DNA of 64,000 bases, from assembly GCA_020401865.1 (NCBI GenBank), contig JADCAS010000005.1:124001-188000 (forward strand), written 5' to 3'. The stretch comes from Phenylobacterium sp. GTDB lineage: Bacteria > Pseudomonadota > Alphaproteobacteria > Caulobacterales > Caulobacteraceae. Position numbers and translations under genes: made by a program. The notes beneath the pieces are model-generated. The model had not been told where the DNA came from, made no database searches, and was given only the letters and a program-made list of their open reading frames with translations. This document shows, piece by piece, positions 1-8,784 of the stretch; position 1 is the first letter of the stretch; every line of letters begins with the position of its first letter.

Positions 1-1
1 C

Positions 2-448
2 CGGCCCCGACATGCCGAGGTCATCGCCTCCATCCGGTCTGTGGGGGCTCGGGTCAACCTGATCACCGACGGCGACGTCGCCGGCGTCATTCACACTGCC
101 GATCCCGCCACCGGCATCGACCTTTATGTCGGCCAGGGCGGGGCGCCGGAGGGAGTCCTCGCCTGTGCGGCTCTGAAGTGCGTTGGCGGCCAGTTCCAGG
201 GGCGCCTGGTCTTCCGGAACGTCGATGAGAAGGAGCGGGCCCGTCGGGTCGGCATCACCGACCTCGACAAGAAGTACGACCTGCACGAAATGGTCCGGGC
301 CGACGCCATCTTCGCCGCGACGGGCGTGACCAAGGGCGCTCTGTTGGATGGCATACGCCGGGAAGGCGGCCACATTGTCACCCATAGCCTCGTGATGAAC
401 TCCTCCACGGGAACCGTCCGCGAAGTGCGGATGCGGCGTCCGGCCTGA
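2..448 (+). CDS. glpX: Class II fructose-1,6-bisphosphatase (partial, 5' end outside window)
   Basis: C-terminal part of a GlpX-type fructose-1,6-bisphosphatase, which hydrolyses fructose-1,6-bisphosphate to fructose-6-phosphate in gluconeogenesis (cytosolic). The open frame runs in from the left edge without a start codon, so about 148 residues are visible and the N-terminal metal-binding part is missing. GlpX signatures include a SDGDV-like segment (TDGDVAGVI), the loop GQGGAPEGVL that precedes ALKCVGG, and the family C-terminal stretch around HSLVMNSSTGTVR. recJ begins five bases after the stop. The glpX-recJ order is familiar from alphaproteobacteria, often after a homoserine dehydrogenase gene, which would lie off the left edge. 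Identity is confident; the sugar-phosphate range (some GlpX also act on sedoheptulose-1,7-bisphosphate) cannot be judged from this fragment. Confidence 0.93.
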   Translation, partial: RPRHAEVIASIRSVGARVNLITDGDVAGVIHTADPATGIDLYVGQGGAPEGVLACAALKCVGGQFQGRLVFRNVDEKERARRVGITDLDKKYDLHEMVRADAIFAATGVTKGALLDGIRREGGHIVTHSLVMNSSTGTVREVRMRRPA

Positions 449-453
449 TCGCT

Positions 454-2271
454 GTGACGAAAGGGGAGGGTCCGTTTCTCGGAGTGGGCCGTTCCCTGAC
501 CGGGCGTGCTTGGGCAGCCCGGCCCGCTGCGGCGGAGCTTGTCCGCCGGCACCAGAATATTCTGGGCCTCAGCGAGCCCCTCGCCCGCGCCCTGGCCTCA
601 AGGGGGGTGGGGCCGGAGGAGGGCGAGGTCTATCTCAACCCCACCCTCAAGGCTCAGTTCCCCGACCCTTCCTCCTTCCGGGATATGGACCGGGCGGCGG
701 AAGTTCTGGTCGATGCGCTCGTGAGGGGCCGACCGATGGTGGTCTTCGCCGACTACGACGTCGACGGCGCCGCCAGCGCCGCTCAGCTGGTGCGCTGGAT
801 GCGCGCCATGGGCAGCGAGGTTCCGATCTACATCCCCGACCGGGTCACGGAGGGCTATGGGCCCAGTCCCACTGTCTTCAGGACGCTGAAGGAGAAGGGG
901 GCTGAGCTCGTCGTCACCCTCGACTGCGGCGCCGCGGCGGTGGATGCCCTCGAGACCGCCAGGGAGATCGGCCTCGACGTCGTTGTGATCGATCACCACC
1001 TGATGCGTCCGGGAGAGGTTCCGCCGGCCGCCGCCCTCGTCAATCCGAACCGACCCGACGACAATTCCGGGCAGGGAATGCTCGCCGCCGCTGGAGTGGC
1101 CTTTGTCCTTCTCGCCGCCCTGAACCGCGAGGCGCGCCGCCGGGGTCTCTTTGCAGACCGCCCGGAGCCCGACCTTCGCCAGTGGCTGGACCTCGCGGCC
1201 CTTGGCGCCGTGTGCGACGTCACCGCCCTGACCGGGTTCAACCGCGCGCTTACGGCCCAGGGGCTGAAGGTCATGTCACGGTGGGCCAATCCGGGCCTGA
1301 AGGCCCTCGCCGACATCGGCAAGGTCAGTGGACCTGCAACCACCTTCCACGCGGGTTTCATCCTGGGCCCGCGCATCAACGCTGGCGGCCGGATCGGGCG
1401 GTCGGACCTGGGCGCGCGCCTGCTGGCGACCGACGACCCGCAGGAGGCGGCCGCCCTCGCCGCCCAGCTGGATGAGCTGAACGGCCAGCGCAAGGCCGTG
1501 GAGCAGGCCGTTCTGGACGAAGCCGTGGCGATTCTGGAGGCGGATCGCAGCCATGAGTCTGCGCCGGTTTTGGTGGTCTCAGCGCCGGGCTGGCCCCCGG
1601 GCGTGATCGGCATCGTCGCCGGGCGGCTTCGGGAGCGATACCGACGCCCCGTCGTGGTGATCGGCGTCGATCTCGCCGCCGGAGTCGGCAAGGGGTCCGG
1701 GCGCTCCCAGCCTGGCGTGAACCTGGGCGCCGCGGTCCAGGCCGCCTTCGACGCCGGGATCCTCCTGTCGGGCGGGGGGCACGCCATGGCTGCGGGCCTG
1801 TCCATCCGACCGGACCGGATACCTGATCTGACCGACTACCTGACCGGCGCGCTGGGCGCGGCGCAGGCCAGGGCGCAGGAAGCGGACACCTTGGAGCTGG
1901 ACGCCCTGATCACGCCGAGGGGTGCGGACCGGACGCTGCTGGAGTCCTTCGCGCGCCTCGCCCCCTTTGGCCCAGGCAATCCTGAACCCCTCTTCGCCAC
2001 CGCCTCGGTACGGATCGAGCGGCCCATCGCCATGCGCGGCGGTCACATCCGGGTGACCCTTTCGGATTCCGCCGGCGGCCGGCTTAAGGCGGTCGCCTGG
2101 CGGGCGGAGGAAACGCCACTGGGCCAGGCCCTTCTGGCTGGCGGGGTTCTTCACGTCGCCGGTCGCCTGCGTCCTGATGACTGGCAGGGAAGAGCCTCCG
2201 TGGAGATGGAGATCGAAGACGCCGCCGACCCTCGGAACGCCGGCTTCGCCGGATCCGGCCCCGTCGCTTGA
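454..2271 (+). CDS. recJ: Single-stranded-DNA-specific 5'-3' exonuclease RecJ
   Basis: 605-residue RecJ exonuclease, which degrades single-stranded DNA 5' to 3' in RecF-pathway recombination, base excision and mismatch repair. The DHH phosphoesterase motifs are intact: ADYDVDG at residues 99-105 and TLDCG at 155-159, followed by VIDHH at 178-182. The DHHA1 domain carries GGGHAMAAG near residue 440, and an OB-like C-terminal part follows with the 'PFGPGNPEP' stretch typical of RecJ. The start is GTG at 454, five bases after glpX, suggesting co-transcription. Length is normal for alphaproteobacterial RecJ. No unusual residues were seen. Confidence 0.97.
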   Translation: MTKGEGPFLGVGRSLTGRAWAARPAAAELVRRHQNILGLSEPLARALASRGVGPEEGEVYLNPTLKAQFPDPSSFRDMDRAAEVLVDALVRGRPMVVFADYDVDGAASAAQLVRWMRAMGSEVPIYIPDRVTEGYGPSPTVFRTLKEKGAELVVTLDCGAAAVDALETAREIGLDVVVIDHHLMRPGEVPPAAALVNPNRPDDNSGQGMLAAAGVAFVLLAALNREARRRGLFADRPEPDLRQWLDLAALGAVCDVTALTGFNRALTAQGLKVMSRWANPGLKALADIGKVSGPATTFHAGFILGPRINAGGRIGRSDLGARLLATDDPQEAAALAAQLDELNGQRKAVEQAVLDEAVAILEADRSHESAPVLVVSAPGWPPGVIGIVAGRLRERYRRPVVVIGVDLAAGVGKGSGRSQPGVNLGAAVQAAFDAGILLSGGGHAMAAGLSIRPDRIPDLTDYLTGALGAAQARAQEADTLELDALITPRGADRTLLESFARLAPFGPGNPEPLFATASVRIERPIAMRGGHIRVTLSDSAGGRLKAVAWRAEETPLGQALLAGGVLHVAGRLRPDDWQGRASVEMEIEDAADPRNAGFAGSGPVA

Positions 2272-2325
2272 AGGTGTCTTGCACGCCCCCGGGAAGGCGG
2301 ATATAGACGCCGCTCTCGCGTCCGC

Positions 2326-2400
2326 GGTCCCTTCGTCTATCGGTTAGGACGCCAGGTTTTCAACCTGGAGAGAGGGGTTCGACTCCCCTAGGGACTGCCA
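2326..2400 (+). tRNA. tRNA-Glu (anticodon UUC)
   Basis: A cloverleaf can be drawn. The acceptor GGTCCCT pairs with AGGGACT. The anticodon stem CCAGG/CCTGG holds a TTTTCAA loop with anticodon TTC. The T-arm is GGGGTTCGACTCCCC, and the CCA end is encoded at 2398-2400. It stands alone between recJ and the TonB receptor, on the + strand. Confidence 0.97.
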
Positions 2401-2629
2401 CGCAAGGCTGAATCTCCTCGCATTTCTGCGTTTCCTGATCTGGGCCCCACTTTGGGTCCACCACCCTTCGCGGCGACCTCGGGCGCTGTTCAGACTGGCG
2501 CGATGGGCCGCTTGATGCCCGTGGCCTCAGGCGTCCACGAACGCCTTGGAACCTTGCCTCGCGCTGCAAACTATGGACATCCTCTTCGTAATCAGGCGGT
2601 GAAACCGCAAACAGGGAGGGAATGAGGCC

Positions 2630-5600
2630 ATGTCAAGGTGCGCGTATCTCTATGCCGGCTCGGCGCTGGCGATCACGATTGGCCTCGGCCTCGCCACAGC
2701 AGCCGCAGCACAAGGTTCGGCAAGTCCGTCCGGCAACCAGGTCGAGGAACTGGTGATTACCGGATCCCTGATCCGGGGCACGCCGGAAGACGCGGCCCTG
2801 CCGGTGGACGTCATCACAAACGAGGCGCTGCAGGAACAGGGCAGTCCTTCGCTGGTCGACCTGGTGCGAACCATTCCGTCCGTCTCGGGCGGTAACATCG
2901 GAGAGTCCAATCGCTTCCTTGGGGGCCAGGCCGCGGGCGTCGCCACCATCAACCTCCGGGGTCTCGGTCTGACCCGGACCCTCTCGCTCATGAACGGGGA
3001 GCGCCTGTCGACTATCACCGCCGCCGGCGGCCAGGAATTCGTCAACATCAACGTGGTCCCGACCATCGCGGTAGGCCAGGTCGAGGTCCTGCGCGACGGC
3101 GCCGCGGCCACCTACGGGTCAGACGCCGTGGCCGGCGTGGTGAACTTCATCACCCGCAGGGATCTGGATGGCTTTGAGGTCAATGGAAAGTACGCCCTGA
3201 TCGACGGCTCGGATGGAGACTACGAAACCTCTGCGGCCTGGGGCCGGAAGTTCGACAACGGGAACATGCTGCTGGCGGCCTCCTATCGCCACCGGAGCGA
3301 ACTCAACGGCGTTGACCTGCCCTGGACCCTGCCGAACGCCGTCTTCCCCGACACTCTCAACATCAGCGGGATCTCGGGAGCCAGCAATCCCGGTGGCTAC
3401 AACGCCATCCTTGGCACTCCGGTGATCGGGCCCAACGGAGGGTTCGTTCAGGATCCGACCCGTCCCGGCATTCCCCTGGGAGCGACCCTGTCCCCCACCT
3501 TCTCTGACGCAGGCTGCACCCAGCTGGGCGGTTTATCCTTCGTCCCGAACGGGCAGTGCTTCTATCCCTTCACCTATCACGACACCCGAGTAGCGAACGA
3601 GGATCATTACCAGCTCTACGGTGAAGCCAACCTCGATCTCAGCGACAACCTGAGGTTCCACGGCGAGGTCCTCTGGTCGCGCACGGTCGTTCCGGACGAT
3701 CGGGTTTCCGCCTCTCAGGGGACTGTGCAGTTTCCGACCCCGGTGGAGGCCAGCGGCGCGTCACCGGGCGGGGGCACATCGCTGATGCCGGCGGCGCCCG
3801 GCGCCATCCAGTCGCGCTACTATGTGCCCGCGAGCAACCCCGGCCTTCAGGCCCTGTTCAATCCGTGTCCTACCGCGACCCAGCCGCAGATCACGGCGGC
3901 GATCTGTGCAGCCGCACTGGTTAACGGCGTCACCATGAACCAGACGCAGTGGCGTCCGGCGGCTATGGGCGGCAACCCGCTGAATGGTTTCGACGCCGAC
4001 CTGCAGAGCAACCAGATCACGTCCTTCCGGATTGTCGGCGGATTTATCGGGGAACTTGAGAATGGTTGGGAGTGGCGGACATCACTCAACTACATGCGCG
4101 CCGAGCAGGTCAACAAGACCCCGGACCGGTATGTGAACCGCATCCAGCTCGCACTGCGTGGACTGGGCGGGCCGGGTTGCAACCCGTCGACCGGGACACC
4201 CGGCGCCGGGTCGTGCCAGTACCTGAATCCCTTCGCCAACTCGATCCAGAAGTCTAGTATCAACGGCGCGAACTATGGCCAGGCCACCGGGTTGAAGCAG
4301 GGGCCGGCGATCGACGCAGCGCTCTGGAGATGGATTCAGGACGACGCCGTCAACACCACCACCCAGCAGCTGGCGACCGCCCAGGCCCAGCTTGCCGGCG
4401 ATCTCGGTGATTTCAAGCTTTGGACGGATGAACCGATCAGCTGGGCGGTGGGAACCCAATGGCGTTTTAACGACCGCACCATAGCGCTCTCATCCAACTT
4501 CGATGGCGCAGCCACCCCCTGCGTCGACAGCCAGCCCTATGGTGATGGCCTGCCGACCTGCGCCGTCCCCGGTGGTGGTCCGTTCACCTTCATCGGCTCA
4601 GGCACGGAGAGCGATGTCGACCGGCAAGTCTTCTCCTTCTTCGGGGAACTTCAGGTGCCTGTCCTCGACACGGTGACGGCGAGCCTGGCCATTCGGAATG
4701 AACGCTACGGCGGCAATGTCGGGGACACGACCAATCCGCGGGCGTCTATCCGTTGGCAGGTCACGCCCTGGATGGCCGTGCGCGGGTCGGCGGGCACCAC
4801 GTTCCGGGCGCCTCCCGTCGCGGCGTTAGATCCTGGATTCATCTTCATCCAGGCCCAGTTCTCAAACCCGGTCAGCGGGGCTCCGCTCTATCGGCCGGTG
4901 CAGACCTTCGGGAATCCCAATCTGGAACCCGAGACCGCCAACACGTTCAACATCGGCTTCCTCTTTGAGGCGGGCGCCTTCCAGGGGCAGATCGACTTCT
5001 TCAGCTTCGCCTTCAAGAAGGAGATCACGACAGAGACCCCCGCCCGGATCTACGGGACCATGTTCCCGGGCGCGAACCCGGCGACTTGGCAGTGCGGAAG
5101 CGCGGCGCTCCTCGACAGGTTCCGGTTCGGCACCGAGACCGTGAATACGACGCTCTACGGCGGTCAGGCGGTTCCCACCTGCCACCCGAACAACTTCCTC
5201 TCGGTTCGCAACAATGTGATCAACGGTCCGGACACCGATATCACTGGCATCGACCTGAATGGTTCCTATTCCTGGTCGAACGTCTTCAGCGGCGACCTGA
5301 CGGTAGGCGGCGACGCCAGCGTGCTCAGCGACTACAAGCGTGGAGCCGCCCTGCTGTTGGGAACCAACTTCGTGTTCGACCCGGCGCTGAACCGGGCGGG
5401 CAAGTCAGAGCTGTTGTCGGCCTTCTATTCGTACCCGCGGCTTCGCGGCAACCTCTTCGCGAACTGGGAGATCGGCGACCATAACCTGCGCTGGACCACC
5501 CGGTACTGGAAGGGCACCGATGATGTGAACGCGGTGGTGGCGGGGCGACGCCTCCAGCGCGACGACCGCTGGGTTCACGATTTCACCTACCGGATGACCT

Positions 5601-5746
5601 TCCAGGAAAAGTGGACCGCAACCCTGTCCGTCAGGAACGTGTTCGACGACCAACCGCCCTTCTACAAGAGCCAGTACAACTACGACTACATGACACAGAA
5701 CCCTCTGGGCCGAGTGTTCGAGTTCGGGATGCAGGCCAAGTTCTGA
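2630..5746 (+). CDS. TonB-dependent outer membrane receptor
   Basis: 1038-residue TonB-dependent receptor for active uptake across the outer membrane. It begins with a signal peptide of about 28 residues (positively charged start, hydrophobic ALAITIGLGLATAAAA core). A possible TonB box EELVITGS follows near residues 39-46. Then come a plug domain (roughly 55-175, with LRGLG and the RDGAAATYGSDAVAGVV stretch) and a long beta-barrel ending in the terminal Phe expected for an outer membrane protein (MQAKF). The ATG at 2630 has an AGGGAGGG Shine-Dalgarno. There is no adjacent sigma/anti-sigma pair or transport gene, so the substrate cannot be named. Large receptors with extended Gly/Pro-rich loops of this kind are abundant in Caulobacterales and include oligosaccharide, siderophore and peptide receptors. 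A hairpin follows at 5800. Confidence 0.95.
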   Translation: MSRCAYLYAGSALAITIGLGLATAAAAQGSASPSGNQVEELVITGSLIRGTPEDAALPVDVITNEALQEQGSPSLVDLVRTIPSVSGGNIGESNRFLGGQAAGVATINLRGLGLTRTLSLMNGERLSTITAAGGQEFVNINVVPTIAVGQVEVLRDGAAATYGSDAVAGVVNFITRRDLDGFEVNGKYALIDGSDGDYETSAAWGRKFDNGNMLLAASYRHRSELNGVDLPWTLPNAVFPDTLNISGISGASNPGGYNAILGTPVIGPNGGFVQDPTRPGIPLGATLSPTFSDAGCTQLGGLSFVPNGQCFYPFTYHDTRVANEDHYQLYGEANLDLSDNLRFHGEVLWSRTVVPDDRVSASQGTVQFPTPVEASGASPGGGTSLMPAAPGAIQSRYYVPASNPGLQALFNPCPTATQPQITAAICAAALVNGVTMNQTQWRPAAMGGNPLNGFDADLQSNQITSFRIVGGFIGELENGWEWRTSLNYMRAEQVNKTPDRYVNRIQLALRGLGGPGCNPSTGTPGAGSCQYLNPFANSIQKSSINGANYGQATGLKQGPAIDAALWRWIQDDAVNTTTQQLATAQAQLAGDLGDFKLWTDEPISWAVGTQWRFNDRTIALSSNFDGAATPCVDSQPYGDGLPTCAVPGGGPFTFIGSGTESDVDRQVFSFFGELQVPVLDTVTASLAIRNERYGGNVGDTTNPRASIRWQVTPWMAVRGSAGTTFRAPPVAALDPGFIFIQAQFSNPVSGAPLYRPVQTFGNPNLEPETANTFNIGFLFEAGAFQGQIDFFSFAFKKEITTETPARIYGTMFPGANPATWQCGSAALLDRFRFGTETVNTTLYGGQAVPTCHPNNFLSVRNNVINGPDTDITGIDLNGSYSWSNVFSGDLTVGGDASVLSDYKRGAALLLGTNFVFDPALNRAGKSELLSAFYSYPRLRGNLFANWEIGDHNLRWTTRYWKGTDDVNAVVAGRRLQRDDRWVHDFTYRMTFQEKWTATLSVRNVFDDQPPFYKSQYNYDYMTQNPLGRVFEFGMQAKF

Positions 5747-5799
5747 TCTTGGCGTCCCGGATCGAGGATGGACCGGGTCTGAGAGCTTTCCCATCGTGA

Positions 5800-5829
5800 T
5801 CTGCGATCCGCCCTTTGGCGGATCGCAGA
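5800..5829 (+). terminator. Perfect 13-bp hairpin downstream of the TonB receptor
   Basis: TCTGCGATCCGCC and its exact inverted repeat GGCGGATCGCAGA are separated by CTTT, 54 bp past the receptor stop codon. No U-tract follows, so this is either a terminator of the U-poor type seen in GC-rich alphaproteobacteria or an mRNA 3'-end stabiliser. The next gene starts about 190 bp further on, which fits separation of two transcription units. Confidence 0.6.
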
Positions 5830-5953
5830 GAACCGTCCGGTTTCGAGGGCTCGATCCTACGTGCTTCTTTTCCGGGCTTCGGGACCGACCAGGACCTTTG
5901 TTTCCGCATCCAGGAGGCGCTCCCCCCTCAAATCGGCCATTGACGCCGGGTAA

Positions 5954-6673
<720 letters not shown>

Positions 6674-6709
6674 CTGGCGCCCCAGTCGGGCCGGGTTTAT
6701 GGGCAGGGG

Positions 6710-7216
6710 ATGCATTCCCGACTCTTGCGCCTTCTGCTGACGGGGCTCGTCCTGCTGGCCGCCCCTCTGGCCCTTCCGGCCGGTTCCGCCGCCGCCGCGC
6801 CGGCGTGCACCGGAAATCCCGAGTTGAAACCCTTACGATCGTTGACTGTGCGGACGGCCAAAGGGGACTTCCGCTTCCTCGTCGAGGTCGCCGACACCGA
6901 CCGGGAGCGTGAACTCGGCTTGATGTGCCGCCGCAGCCTGGCGCCAGACCGCGGGATGTTGTTCGATTTTGTCCGGGAGCGGCCTGACGCCGCCTTCTGG
7001 ATGCGCAACACCCTGATCCCCCTCGATATCATCTACATCCGCCGGGACGGCGTGGTGCGCTCCATCATCCGCAACGCCCGACCTCTCGACGAGACGCCAA
7101 GGCCTGCGGGCGGCCCGATCCTGGGCGTGCTGGAACTGGCCGGCGGCCGGGCGGCCCAGATCGGCCTTCAGCCCGGCGACCGCATTGACTTTCCCATCTT
7201 CCGGAGCCGACCGTGA
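6710..7216 (+). CDS. DUF192 family exported protein
   Basis: 168 residues. The N-terminus is a signal peptide (LLRLLLTGLVLLAAPLALP, cleavage near AAAAPA), so the protein is exported to the periplasm. The mature part is one DUF192 domain, recognised from ELGLMCRRSL, GMLFDF, FWMRNTLIPLDIIYI and the C-terminal GDRIDF. The domain has no well-established biochemical role. The gene lies 36 bp after the cold-shock gene and overlaps the downstream thioesterase by 4 bp, so the three are probably one transcript. ATG at 6710 has its purine stretch (GCAGGGG) unusually close to the start. Confidence 0.88.
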   Translation: MHSRLLRLLLTGLVLLAAPLALPAGSAAAAPACTGNPELKPLRSLTVRTAKGDFRFLVEVADTDRERELGLMCRRSLAPDRGMLFDFVRERPDAAFWMRNTLIPLDIIYIRRDGVVRSIIRNARPLDETPRPAGGPILGVLELAGGRAAQIGLQPGDRIDFPIFRSRP

Positions 7217-7668
7217 CCCGACGTTTCGCCGCTGAGCCGACGCCTCGCGAGGAGGACATCCTGCCTCCGCCGGGTTTCGTCCAGTCCGCGACCCGCGGAC
7301 CGTATTCGACGCACAATGGACCCTACTTCCACCGGGAGCCGCAGGGAGAGTTGACGGAGCACGCCTTCTTCGCCCTGCCGCGCCACGCCAATGGGCTGGG
7401 CCTGGTGCACGGGGGCATGCTGACCTCGTTCATGGACGGCCTTCTGGCCGCCGCCGTCTGGCGGGCTTCGCGCCGGTCAAGCGTAACGATCCACCTTGGC
7501 GTCGATTTCCTCCACATGGCCCGGGTCGGCGAGTGGATTTTCGGCGAGAGCCGAGTGACCCGGCTGACCCGCGACGTGGCCTTCGTGGAGGGCCGCGCCC
7601 ATATCGCCGGGACGGATGTCGTCCGGGCCAGCGGGGTCTTCAAGCTGATGCGCAAGGCCGCGGACTGA
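7213..7668 (+). CDS. PaaI-type hotdog-fold acyl-CoA thioesterase
   Basis: 151-residue hotdog-fold protein of the PaaI/YbgC-like thioesterase group, expected to hydrolyse a CoA thioester in the cytosol. The segment GLVHGGMLTSFMDGLLAAA corresponds to the conserved HGG...D active-site helix. The later strand SVTIHLGVDFLHMARVGEWI is typical of the fold. GTG at 7213 overlaps the DUF192 stop as GTGA, indicating translational coupling. The acyl substrate cannot be predicted. It ends 50 bp before a tRNA-Pro gene. Confidence 0.85.
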   Translation: MTRRFAAEPTPREEDILPPPGFVQSATRGPYSTHNGPYFHREPQGELTEHAFFALPRHANGLGLVHGGMLTSFMDGLLAAAVWRASRRSSVTIHLGVDFLHMARVGEWIFGESRVTRLTRDVAFVEGRAHIAGTDVVRASGVFKLMRKAAD

Positions 7669-7718
7669 TTGCGAATTGCCGCGAAGACGGCTATCGCGAG
7701 CACATGCCGGCGCTCTTT

Positions 7719-7795
7719 CGGGGCGTAGCGCAGCCTGGTAGCGCATCTGCTTTGGGAGCAGAGGGTCGCGTGTTCGAATCACGCCGCCCCGACCA
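7719..7795 (+). tRNA. tRNA-Pro (anticodon UGG)
   Basis: The acceptor CGGGGCG pairs with CGCCCCG. The anticodon stem CTGC/GCAG encloses TTTGGGA with anticodon TGG. The T-arm centres on GTTCGAATC, and CCA is encoded at 7793-7795. It lies between the thioesterase and the complex I subunit gene. Confidence 0.97.
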
Positions 7796-7822
7796 GAGCC
7801 GGCAGGAAGAACGGGGACAGTC

Positions 7823-8128
7823 ATGATCGCGCGTATTTTCCGTCCGTCGAAGACCGCCATGCAGTCCGGCAAGGCGCGCGCCCGGGACTGGGTGCTGGAG
7901 TTCGCCCCGGCCTCGGCCCGGACGCCGGATCCGCTTATGGGCTGGACCTTGACCGATGACACAAGCGCCCAGGTCCGCCTGACCTTCGAGAGCCGCGATG
8001 ACGCCGTGGCTTACGCCCAGAAGCACGGTCTGGCCTTCCAGGTGACCGAGCCCAAATCGCCGAAGCGTATCCTGAAAGCCTACGCCGACAACTTTTCCGC
8101 TGACCGGAAGCTGCCCTGGACTCACTGA
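7823..8128 (+). CDS. NDUFS4-like accessory subunit of respiratory complex I
   Basis: 101-residue protein of the 'ETC complex I subunit conserved region' family, the bacterial counterpart of mitochondrial NDUFS4 (18 kDa, AQDQ). It is a peripheral accessory subunit on the matrix/cytoplasmic arm of NADH:quinone oxidoreductase and is found mostly in alphaproteobacteria. Recognisable parts are the N-terminal RIFRPSKTAMQSGKAR, the central segment with GWT, the Phe/Arg-rich 'LTFESRDDAVAYAQKHG' and the C-terminal SPKRILKAYADNF. As usual it is encoded away from the nuo operon, here between two tRNA genes. ATG at 7823 lies 27 bp after the tRNA. Confidence 0.93.
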   Translation: MIARIFRPSKTAMQSGKARARDWVLEFAPASARTPDPLMGWTLTDDTSAQVRLTFESRDDAVAYAQKHGLAFQVTEPKSPKRILKAYADNFSADRKLPWTH

Positions 8129-8147
8129 GCCGGTGACCGTTTCCAGA

Positions 8148-8224
8148 GCGCCCGTAGCTCAACCGGATAGAGCATCCGCCTTCTAAGCGGACGGTTGCAG
8201 GTTCGAGTCCTGCCGGGCGCGCCA
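8148..8224 (+). tRNA. tRNA-Arg (anticodon UCU)
   Basis: The acceptor GCGCCCG pairs with CGGGCGC. The anticodon stem TCCGC/GCGGA holds loop CTTCTAA with anticodon TCT, decoding AGA. The T-arm is GCAGGTTCGAGTCCTGC, and CCA is encoded at 8222-8224. It lies 19 bp after the complex I subunit gene. Confidence 0.97.
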
Positions 8225-8233
8225 GGATGGCGC

Positions 8234-8746
8234 CTACTTGGGCGCCGGGACGTCCCCCGGAAATTCGGGGAGGGGCTTGGCGTTGGCCGGGGGTCCGATC
8301 ACGTATTTCTCGTGGCAGGCGATGCAGGTCTCGTAGAGCCTCCCGCCCGTGTCGAAGACCGCCTGCTTGTCACGGGCGTCCGCGGCCTTTCGGGCGTCGA
8401 GGGCGCGAGCGGTCATGTCCTGCGCATAGCGGTTCCACTCCGCTTCCGGCGCGCGGGCCCGCCCCGGAAGCTGAAGGGCGTTGCCGGCCTCGGCCACAGT
8501 GGAGGCGGCCGTGACGAGGTCCTCCCAGCCGGCCTCGTCTGTCGGGGACAGATCCCGCTCACCGGCCATTGTCAGCTCGGTCCCCGCGCCGCGCCAGAAG
8601 GCCTGGCCGGCGGGATCGACCACGTGCAGCATGAACTCGTTCATCGGCAGGGAGGTGTCGAACCTCGCGCCTTGCCCAGCCGGTGCACCCGGCCTCGAAC
8701 AGGCGGCGAGGCCGAGCAGGCCGGCAAGGACCACAAGCCGCTTCAT
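8234..8746 (-). CDS. Lipoprotein monohaem cytochrome c
   Basis: 170 residues with a lipoprotein signal ending in the lipobox LAAC (residues 13-16), so the mature protein should be anchored by a lipid on the periplasmic side. One haem-binding site, CIACH, lies in the last third. The remainder looks largely helical, and the CxxCH near the C-terminus resembles the layout of cytochrome c'/c556-type four-helix proteins, though the usual axial Met cannot be fixed by eye. A role in periplasmic electron transfer is likely; the partner is unknown. The downstream aldehyde dehydrogenase gene is 38 bp upstream on the same strand, so the two could be co-transcribed. Confidence 0.82.
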   Translation of the reverse strand: MKRLVVLAGLLGLAACSRPGAPAGQGARFDTSLPMNEFMLHVVDPAGQAFWRGAGTELTMAGERDLSPTDEAGWEDLVTAASTVAEAGNALQLPGRARAPEAEWNRYAQDMTARALDARKAADARDKQAVFDTGGRLYETCIACHEKYVIGPPANAKPLPEFPGDVPAPK

Positions 8747-8784
8747 TGGAAATTCCTTCCCGCCGGACCGCCTGTTCCGGAGGT

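Noticed and set aside
7719..8224. tRNA-Pro and tRNA-Arg as attachment sites of an integrated element
   Set aside because: No integrase and no repeated tRNA 3' end were seen in the window; the genes between and around them are housekeeping.
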